Below, one piece after another: positions 1 to 4,723 of a stretch of DNA of 6,343 nt; within the stretch, counting starts at the first letter, position 1, and each line of letters opens with the position of its first letter. The notes below the pieces were generated by a model. That model was given only the letters and a program-made list of their open reading frames with translations. It had not been told where the DNA came from and searched no databases. The translations under genes and the position numbers were made by a program. The stretch comes from an uncultured Eubacterium sp. (GTDB lineage Bacteria; Bacillota; Clostridia; Eubacteriales; Eubacteriaceae). The stretch is from positions 1 to 6,343 of the forward strand of contig CACZTE010000006.1 in the NCBI GenBank assembly GCA_902784045.1, read 5' to 3'.

Positions 1-1
1 C

Positions 2-844
2 GGGGAAGAGCTGGGCGCTTTTTTGGAAGAGCATCCGACGGAGGCCAAACGCATTGTCGAAAAAAATCTTCAAGCTTCCCGCGCGCGGCTGGCGGCCAAA
101 AAAGCCAGGGAAATGACAAGGCGCAAAACCGCGCTTTCTTCCACTTCTCTTCCCGGAAAACTGGCTGATTGCCGTGAAAAAGACCCGGCTCTCTCCGAAA
201 TCTTTATCGTCGAAGGGGACTCCGCCGGCGGTTCGGCCAAAACCGGCCGAGATTCACGTATTCAGGCCATTTTACCGTTGCGCGGAAAAGTTCTCAATGT
301 AGAAAAATCCCGTTTGGATCGTATTTTGACGGCGGATACCCTTAAATCGATGATTACGGCTTTCGGCACTGGAATCGGCGATGATTTTGATGTAGAACGC
401 GCCCGTTATCACAAAATTGTCATTATGACCGATGCCGATGTGGACGGCGCCCATATCCGCACCCTTTTGCTGACGTTCTTTTACCGCTATATGCGCGGGC
501 TTATCGAAAGAGGTTATGTGTATATCGCCCAGCCGCCACTGTATAAAATCAGCCGCGGCAAGCACGTGGAATACGCCTACACCGACGCTGAACTTGCCAA
601 ACGTACCAAAGATCTTGATAGCAGTAAATATACGCTTCAACGATACAAAGGGCTTGGTGAAATGGACGCCGAACAATTGTGGGAAACAACAATGAATCCT
701 GAAACCCGCAACATGCTTCGCGTCAATGTGGAAGACGCTTCCTACGCCGATGAAATTTTCAACGTGCTCATGGGAGACAAAGTTCAGCCGAGAAAAGAAT
801 TTATCGAACGCAACGCCCAAAAAGTTAAGAATCTGGATATATAA
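2..844 (+). CDS. gyrB: DNA gyrase subunit B, C-terminal part (5' end outside window)
   Basis: This is the ATPase/Toprim subunit of DNA gyrase, the cytoplasmic type IIA topoisomerase that introduces negative supercoils as A2B2 with GyrA. The frame is open from base 2, so 280 residues are present; the GHKL ATPase and most of the transducer domain lie off the left edge. The Toprim domain shows EGDSAGGSA (window residues about 71-79, with the catalytic Glu) and PLRGKVLNVEK. It also has the metal-binding DADVDG (about 144-149) followed by AHIRTLLLTFFYR. The tail has PPLYKI and QRYKGLGEM, the GyrA-contacting region, and ends NLDI. No large insert lies between the Toprim domain and tail, so this is the short GyrB form of Firmicutes rather than the long enterobacterial form. 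The stop is TAA, with gyrA 77 nt downstream on the same strand. ParE is a possible confusion, but the adjacent gyrA and the Gram-positive GyrB wording make GyrB much more likely. All visible catalytic residues are intact. Confidence 0.97.
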   Translation, partial: GEELGAFLEEHPTEAKRIVEKNLQASRARLAAKKAREMTRRKTALSSTSLPGKLADCREKDPALSEIFIVEGDSAGGSAKTGRDSRIQAILPLRGKVLNVEKSRLDRILTADTLKSMITAFGTGIGDDFDVERARYHKIVIMTDADVDGAHIRTLLLTFFYRYMRGLIERGYVYIAQPPLYKISRGKHVEYAYTDAELAKRTKDLDSSKYTLQRYKGLGEMDAEQLWETTMNPETRNMLRVNVEDASYADEIFNVLMGDKVQPRKEFIERNAQKVKNLDI

Positions 845-911
845 GGTTTTGAGAAAGAAAGCAATCTTGGCTTAGAGTCAAAATTAAAACTTTTTAACAG
901 AATTTATAAAG

Positions 912-916
912 AAAGG
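912..916 (+). promoter_or_regulatory. Ribosome binding site of gyrA
   Basis: AAAGG ends 5 nt before the ATG at 922. It is a modest Shine-Dalgarno, but it favours this ATG over the in-frame ATG at 940, which has no purine-rich motif in front. The 77-nt gyrB-gyrA gap shows no convincing terminator or promoter, which agrees with co-transcription. Confidence 0.55.
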
Positions 917-921
917 TTATT

Positions 922-3444
922 ATGGATAAAGACGAAAATATGAGCATACTGGACAATCGGGTGCGCGATGTCAACATAGAAGACGAGATGAAAAACTGCT
1001 ACATCGACTACGCGATGAGCGTTATCATCGGCCGCGCTTTACCGGATGTCAGAGATGGGCTAAAACCTGTGCATCGGCGCATCCTTTACGCGATGAGCCA
1101 GACGGGCATGACCCCGGATAAACCTTTTAGAAAATCAGCGAGAATCGTTGGGGAAGTGCTTGGGAAATATCATCCCCACGGCGACAGTGCCGTTTATGAT
1201 GCCATGGTCCGCATGGCTCAGGATTTTTCCACTCGTTATATGACTGTCCAGGGTCAGGGAAACTTTGGTTCCATTGACGGTGACGGCGCGGCGGCCATGC
1301 GTTATACTGAAGCGCGCCTCTCAAAAATCGCGATGGAAATGCTGCGGGATATCAATAAAGATACCGTTGATTTCACGCCCAACTTTGACGAGAGCGAAAA
1401 AGAACCGATGGTTCTGCCTTCCCGTTTTCCTCATTTGCTGGTCAATGGCTCTCAGGGGATTGCCGTCGGGATGGCTACCAATATTCCGCCTCACAATTTG
1501 GGAGAAGTCATTGACGGGGTCACTGCCTATATCGATAATCCCGATATTGAGCTCTCCGAACTGATGACCAAAATCAAAGGACCGGATTTTCCCACAGGAG
1601 GTGTCATTCTCGGCAAAGCCGGCATCCGCGAAGCATATGCCACAGGCCGCGGCCGCATTAAAATCCGTTCCAAAGTAGAAATTGTTGAACGCAAACGCGG
1701 CAAAACGCAGATTGTCATCTCGGAATTGCCCTATATGGTCAACAAAGCCAAGCTCATTGAAAAAATAGCGGATTTGGTTAAAGAAAAACGCGTTGAAGGC
1801 ATTACCGATATTCGTGACGAAACCGACCTTAAAAAAGGAATTCACATCGTCATTGATCTCAAACGTGACGCTAACGCGAACATTATCTTAAACCAACTTT
1901 ACAAATATACCCAGCTTCAGGATACCTTCGGCATCATCATGATAGCTCTTGTCAACGGACAGCCTAAGGTGCTTTCCCTAAAGCAGGTTCTCGGGCATTA
2001 TGTTTCCTATCAGGAAGAAATCATCACCCGAAGAACCAAGTTTGAGCTAAAGAAAGCGGAAGCCCGCGCTCACATTTTAGAAGGGCTGCGGATTGCCCTT
2101 GATCATATTGATGAAGTGATCAGCATTATCCGTTCATCCGCCGATGGAAAAATCGCGAAGACTCGCTTGATTGAGCGTTTCGCCTTTACCGAAATTCAGG
2201 CGCAGGCTATTCTCGATATGCGTCTCCAACGCCTCACCGGGCTCGAACGTGAAAAAATCGAAGAAGAATACGCCGAGCTTATGGCCAAAATCAAAGAATA
2301 CAAGGCGATTTTGGCCGATGAACGTCTCGTTCTCGGCATCATCAAAGATGAATTAAACGAGATTAAAAACAAATACGGTGATTCCCGCCGAACCTCTTTT
2401 GATATTGATACCGATACCCTGGATGTGGAGGATCTCATCGAAGAAGAAGAAGTGGTTATCACCATGACCCACGTGGGTTATATCAAACGTATTTCCGCTG
2501 ACACATACCGTTCACAAAACCGCGGCGGCAAGGGCGTCTCGGCCCTTTCTACAAGAGAAAATGACTTTGTTGAACATCTCTTTATTACATCGACCCATGA
2601 TTATCTGATGTTCTTCACCAACAAGGGCAAGTTCTATCGCCTCAAAGCTTATGAAATTCCCGAAGCGGGACGCACTGCCCGGGGAACGGCAATCGTCAAT
2701 ATCTTGCAATTAGATCCCGATGAATCGATTACCACCATGCTGCAGGTCCAATCCTTTGATAACAATAAATATTTGCTCATGGCCACCAAACGGGGGATTA
2801 TTAAAAAATCCGCGTTATCGGATTATGAAACCTCTCGGAAAAACGGTGTGATCGGTATTAATCTTAAAGAAGATGACGAACTCATTCGCGTGCGTATTAT
2901 TGATGGCAGCGAGGATATTGTGATTGGCACCCATTTGGGATATGCCATTCGATTTAAATCTTCTGATGTTCGAGCGATGGGCCGTACATCAATGGGTGTG
3001 CGAGGCATCGGACTTCGAGCTGATGATGAAGCTGTTGGCATGGATGTACTCACCGGTGGAGATTATATTCTTTGCGTGGCGGAAAAGGGATACGGCAAAC
3101 TCACAAAAGATAGCGAATATCGCATTCAAGGTCGAGGTGGAAAGGGTATTCAGACTTATCGCTGCACACCAAAAACAGGCTACCTTGTCGGATTTTGCGT
3201 TTTGGAAGACGGCGGCGAGCTGATGATGATTAACAACGAAGGCGTTGTCATTAAGCTTCGCGGCGATGATATTTCCAAAGTCGGCCGCAGTACCCAAGGC
3301 GTGCGTCTGATGCGTCTCAAAGGTGATGAGCGTATTGTCACTATTTGTAAAGTCAATCAGGATAAAGACTTGAATGATAATGCTGAGGAGGAAGATAACC
3401 AAATATCTATGTTAAATCAATCGGAAGACCCCTCCAAATCATAA
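922..3444 (+). CDS. gyrA: DNA gyrase subunit A
   Basis: This is the DNA breakage-reunion and wrapping subunit of gyrase, partner of the GyrB encoded just upstream. It is 840 aa, a normal GyrA length. The winged-helix and catalytic region (about 10-160) holds ALPDVRDGLKPVHRR and KYHPHGDSAVYD, and the catalytic tyrosine is Tyr128 in AAMRYTEAR (E. coli Tyr122). The tower and coiled-coil regions follow to about residue 510, including the ILADE stretch near the coiled-coil end. The C-terminal beta-pinwheel (about 515-812) contains a GyrA box at 532-538 (QNRGGKG) and a second RGGKG motif at 736-742. Blade motifs with GRT/GRS-type turns lie at about 583, 687 and 789. A short mixed-acidic tail (about 813-840) ends the protein. 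The GyrA box and pinwheel separate it from ParC. The quinolone-region residues Ser89 and Asp93 (E. coli Ser83, Asp87) are the sensitive-type residues. The ATG at 922 is chosen for its AAAGG site. The gene is probably co-transcribed with gyrB and ends at the terminator at 3538-3582. Confidence 0.98.
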   Translation: MDKDENMSILDNRVRDVNIEDEMKNCYIDYAMSVIIGRALPDVRDGLKPVHRRILYAMSQTGMTPDKPFRKSARIVGEVLGKYHPHGDSAVYDAMVRMAQDFSTRYMTVQGQGNFGSIDGDGAAAMRYTEARLSKIAMEMLRDINKDTVDFTPNFDESEKEPMVLPSRFPHLLVNGSQGIAVGMATNIPPHNLGEVIDGVTAYIDNPDIELSELMTKIKGPDFPTGGVILGKAGIREAYATGRGRIKIRSKVEIVERKRGKTQIVISELPYMVNKAKLIEKIADLVKEKRVEGITDIRDETDLKKGIHIVIDLKRDANANIILNQLYKYTQLQDTFGIIMIALVNGQPKVLSLKQVLGHYVSYQEEIITRRTKFELKKAEARAHILEGLRIALDHIDEVISIIRSSADGKIAKTRLIERFAFTEIQAQAILDMRLQRLTGLEREKIEEEYAELMAKIKEYKAILADERLVLGIIKDELNEIKNKYGDSRRTSFDIDTDTLDVEDLIEEEEVVITMTHVGYIKRISADTYRSQNRGGKGVSALSTRENDFVEHLFITSTHDYLMFFTNKGKFYRLKAYEIPEAGRTARGTAIVNILQLDPDESITTMLQVQSFDNNKYLLMATKRGIIKKSALSDYETSRKNGVIGINLKEDDELIRVRIIDGSEDIVIGTHLGYAIRFKSSDVRAMGRTSMGVRGIGLRADDEAVGMDVLTGGDYILCVAEKGYGKLTKDSEYRIQGRGGKGIQTYRCTPKTGYLVGFCVLEDGGELMMINNEGVVIKLRGDDISKVGRSTQGVRLMRLKGDERIVTICKVNQDKDLNDNAEEEDNQISMLNQSEDPSKS

Positions 3445-3537
3445 CATCGTGTAAAAGACTGGTTTACGTGATTTAAAAGATATCAATCTTAAGCAAAGCG
3501 TATAGCAAAAACAATTAATAAAAATCATATTTTCAAT

Positions 3538-3582
3538 CAATCAAAAAGCGGCGTTTTTTCACCGCTTTTGATTGGTTTTTTT
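3538..3582 (+). terminator. Intrinsic terminator of gyrB-gyrA
   Basis: The left arm at 3538-3551 (CAATC, A5, GCGG) pairs with the right arm at 3562-3575 (CCGC, T4, GATTGG), with one bulged A and a loop of about 10 nt. Seven T follow at 3576-3582. The T tract lies on the + side only, so this ends the gyrase transcript about 95 nt after the gyrA stop and gives little termination to the opposing rpe transcript. Confidence 0.85.
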
Positions 3583-3603
3583 GTTGTTTTAAAATTTGGT
3601 TAG

Positions 3604-3623
3604 CAGTCATTTAGAAAATGCTG
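3604..3623 (-). terminator. Weak candidate terminator after rpe
   Basis: On the - strand, CAGCATTT pairs with AAATGACTG around a 3-nt loop, with one bulged base; it begins 11 nt past the rpe stop. Only a TTTT run about 10 nt further on follows, so termination here would be weak. No better hairpin with a T tract was found for rpe in this direction. Confidence 0.3.
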
Positions 3624-3634
3624 TTATAAAACAA

Positions 3635-4300
3635 TCATTTTTCTTCACAAATGTCAGCTATGATGGCGCGAAATTGGTTGATGTTGTTTTGAATGTCACC
3701 GTGATAGAGACAGGATCCCGATACGATGGTGTCCGCACCGGCGGCAAGTACATCGGACAAAGTGTTAAAATTGACGCCGCCGTCCACTTCTAAACGAATT
3801 TGTCGTTTACCGATCATTGATTTTAAGGCTTTAAGACGATCTGAGCTTTTGGTAAGGTATTTTTGTCCGCCGAAGCCGGGATATACGCTCATTACGAGAA
3901 CCATATCAATATCGTCAAGATAGGGTTCGACAGCCGTTACAGGTGTATCAGGTGAGATGACAATACCGGCTTTGATACCATGGGATTTGATTTTGTTTAG
4001 ACACGCGTCAGTGTCGTCTTCGCATTCCACATGTACGGTGATGAGATCGGCGCCTCCTTCTACGAAAGCGTCAATATAGGACAAAGGATGACTGATCATC
4101 AAATGAACATCAAAGGGAATAGAGACAGATGCGCGCAAATCTTTCATTTGATTGGGGCCGATGGTGATATTGGGTACAAAATGACCGTCCATGATATCGA
4201 CATGAATCCAATCGACGCCGGCGGCCTCAGCGGCTTTTAAGTCGCGGTCTAAATGGGCAAAATCTGCGCTGAGCATAGAAATTGAAATAATGGGTTTCAT
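3635..4300 (-). CDS. rpe: Ribulose-phosphate 3-epimerase
   Basis: This cytoplasmic enzyme interconverts D-ribulose 5-phosphate and D-xylulose 5-phosphate in the non-oxidative pentose phosphate pathway. The protein is 221 aa, typical for the family, and is a single TIM barrel. The N-terminus PIISISMLSADF is the usual family start. Metal ligands are visible in order: His33 and Asp35 in HVDIMDGHFVPN, His66 in DVHLMI, and Asp173 in EVDGG. Asp35 and Asp173 are also the catalytic acid/base pair of the family. The phosphate-binding loops are PGFGGQ (141-146) and GADTIVSGSCLY (188-199). Tyr140 precedes PGFGGQ where Asn or Glu is common, a tolerated position. The ATG at 4300 is chosen because AAAAAGGAG lies upstream and homology begins at once; an upstream in-frame start at 4372 would add 24 residues unlike the family. 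It converges on gyrA and appears to have its own promoter. Confidence 0.96.
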   Translation of the reverse strand: MKPIISISMLSADFAHLDRDLKAAEAAGVDWIHVDIMDGHFVPNITIGPNQMKDLRASVSIPFDVHLMISHPLSYIDAFVEGGADLITVHVECEDDTDACLNKIKSHGIKAGIVISPDTPVTAVEPYLDDIDMVLVMSVYPGFGGQKYLTKSSDRLKALKSMIGKRQIRLEVDGGVNFNTLSDVLAAGADTIVSGSCLYHGDIQNNINQFRAIIADICEEK

Positions 4301-4310
4301 GGCTGTATGA

Positions 4311-4319
4311 CTCCTTTTT
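4311..4319 (-). promoter_or_regulatory. Ribosome binding site of rpe
   Basis: On the - strand AAAAAGGAG ends 10 nt before the ATG at 4300. The motif is strong with slightly long spacing. It lies inside the 24-codon upstream extension of the reading frame and so argues for the shorter protein. Confidence 0.75.
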
Positions 4320-4333
4320 ACAAAACAAGGATG

Positions 4334-4362
4334 AGGATATAATCTATTGTAGTTTATATCAA
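4334..4362 (-). promoter_or_regulatory. Candidate sigma-A promoter of rpe
   Basis: On the - strand, TTGATA (4357-4362, 5 of 6 to the -35 consensus) is 17 nt from TATCCT (4334-4339, 4 of 6 to the -10). A start near 4327 would give a leader of about 27 nt carrying the AAAAAGGAG site. An alternative -10, TATATC at 4336-4341, would have 15-nt spacing. With the terminator behind the upstream kinase-like gene, this suggests independent transcription of rpe. Confidence 0.4.
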
Positions 4363-4463
4363 GAAAAAACAAAAGTATTTTTCAGATTTATCACATTATT
4401 TCCAAATATTTTGATAAAGCTAAGGTACTTAAAAGAATCTTAAGCACTTGATTTGTGTGTCCT

Positions 4464-4492
4464 TTGCGTGTCCATTCGCCTGATATGATAAT
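4464..4492 (+). promoter_or_regulatory. Candidate + strand promoter with extended -10
   Basis: TGATATGAT at 4481-4489 matches the extended -10 pattern TGnTATAAT with one mismatch. An overlapping alternative is GATAAT (4487-4492), 17 nt after a poor -35, TTGCGT (4464-4469). No protein gene lies downstream in this direction, but an intrinsic terminator does (4580-4617). Extended -10 elements can work with a poor -35, which is why this is listed. Confidence 0.35.
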
Positions 4493-4526
4493 GTCATCAA
4501 CAACAACCCCATAATACCTCCTCAGT

Positions 4527-4553
4527 AATAAGATAAACTTGTTTTATCTTATT
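4527..4553. repeat. Perfect 11-bp inverted repeat
   Basis: AATAAGATAAA (4527-4537) is followed by a 5-nt spacer and its exact reverse complement (4543-4553). No T tract follows on either strand, so it is not an intrinsic terminator. It could be an RNA hairpin within the candidate small RNA or an operator-like DNA dyad. The arms are almost wholly A/T, which lowers the weight of the match. Confidence 0.8.
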
Positions 4554-4579
4554 CACTACTCTTAATCTTATTCTTTCTT

Positions 4580-4617
4580 TAAAACAAAGATCGTCAATCG
4601 GTCTTTGTTTTATTTTT
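4580..4617 (+). terminator. Orphan intrinsic terminator pointing in + direction
   Basis: The arm at 4580-4593 (TAAAACAAAGATCG) pairs with 4599-4612 over 14 bp including one T-G wobble, around the loop TCAAT. Five T follow at 4613-4617. On the opposite strand the stem is followed by AAAGAAAG, so it is directional. Both flanking genes lie on the - strand, and the gyrA terminator is about 1 kb upstream, so the transcript it would end is unexplained. Confidence 0.6.
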
Positions 4618-4622
4618 GATCA

Positions 4623-4650
4623 ATTATGATTAAAAGTAACATCCAGACAA
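4623..4650 (-). promoter_or_regulatory. Candidate - strand promoter inside the dyad
   Basis: On the - strand TTGTCT (4645-4650, 4 of 6) is 16 nt from CATAAT (4623-4628, 5 of 6). It points toward rpe from just beyond the kinase-gene terminator. A transcript from here would cross the 4580-4612 stem and the GAGGAGG motif at 4517-4523. In AT-rich DNA such matches arise by chance, so this is weak. Confidence 0.22.
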
Positions 4651-4662
4651 TGCTTTTAATCA
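4627..4662. repeat. Perfect 10-bp dyad, operator-like
   Basis: TGATTAAAAG (4627-4636) and CTTTTAATCA (4653-4662) are exact reverse complements 16 nt apart. The long spacer and the lack of a T tract on either side argue against a terminator. The arms overlap or flank a candidate - strand promoter (4623-4650), the geometry expected of a repressor site, but no regulator gene is visible in the window. Confidence 0.7.
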
Positions 4663-4688
4663 CGGTTGTTATTCATTCATCAAGTCGT

Positions 4689-4722
4689 AAAAAAACCTCT
4701 TGTGCCGAAATCGACACAGGAG
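4689..4722 (-). terminator. Intrinsic terminator of the UbiB-family gene
   Basis: On the - strand the stem starts 1 nt past the TAA stop. CTCCTGTGTCG pairs with CGGCACAAGAG around the loop ATTT, with one mismatch and one wobble, and is followed after GG by seven T (complement of A at 4689-4695). This is a strong, directional terminator that separates this gene from rpe. Confidence 0.85.
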
Positions 4723-4723
4723 A

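Larger units (their letters stand above)
4496..4617 (+). ncRNA. Candidate small regulatory RNA, about 120 nt
   Basis: The interval starts at the expected initiation point of the extended -10 promoter and ends at a + strand intrinsic terminator. The predicted RNA would have an unstructured C/A-rich 5' end with ACCCC (4506-4510) and CCTCCTC (4517-4523). A perfect 11-bp hairpin follows (4527-4553), then a pyrimidine-rich linker (about 4554-4579) and the terminator stem. Unpaired C-rich motifs able to pair with Shine-Dalgarno sequences are a known feature of several Firmicutes regulatory RNAs. No match to a named RNA family is claimed. The alternative is that the hairpins belong to a - strand leader, in which case CCTCCTC is just the complement of a GAGGAGG ribosome site. 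No start codon with its own ribosome site is seen on the + strand here. Confidence 0.33.
4301..4688. other. AT-rich intergenic region with clustered dyads
   Basis: No gene with family-like sequence is seen between rpe and the terminator of the kinase-like gene. The rpe half (4301-4440) carries the rpe ribosome site and promoter. The other half holds three dyads (4527-4553, 4580-4612, 4627-4662) and candidate promoters on both strands. The octamer ATCTTATT occurs at 4546-4553 and again at 4565-4572, with its reverse complement at 4527-4534. A 27-codon - strand reading frame (4429-4512) has a GAGGAGG motif only 4 nt before its ATG, but its product resembles nothing I know, so it is not called as a gene. 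Confidence 0.7.

Noticed and set aside
272..820. 182-codon open frame on the - strand inside gyrB
   Set aside because: It is antisense to strongly conserved GyrB Toprim sequence and its translation shows no recognisable domain; it is a shadow of codon bias.
845..921. Possible internal promoter between gyrB and gyrA
   Set aside because: TTGAGA is present, but no acceptable -10 lies 16-18 nt downstream.
1321..1845. 174-codon open frame on the - strand inside gyrA
   Set aside because: It lies wholly within the conserved catalytic part of GyrA on the opposite strand, with Phe/Asn-rich antisense-like composition and no domain.
2989..3402. 137-codon open frame on the - strand in the gyrA C-terminal region
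   Set aside because: It is antisense to the beta-pinwheel coding sequence and has no ribosome site or recognisable motif worth calling.
4301..4372. 24-codon N-terminal extension of rpe from an upstream in-frame start
   Set aside because: The added residues do not resemble Rpe, the region contains the AAAAAGGAG ribosome site and part of the candidate promoter, and family homology begins at the ATG at 4300.
4380..4400. TTATCACAT as a DnaA-box-like sequence near the gyrase genes
   Set aside because: It differs from the TTATCCACA consensus at several positions, and no second copy or AT-rich unwinding array was found, so no origin is called.
4429..4455. Imperfect stem CTTAA...TTAAG before rpe
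   Set aside because: Only about 5 bp plus 2 bp across a mismatch, with no T tract on either strand; too weak to call a terminator or operator.
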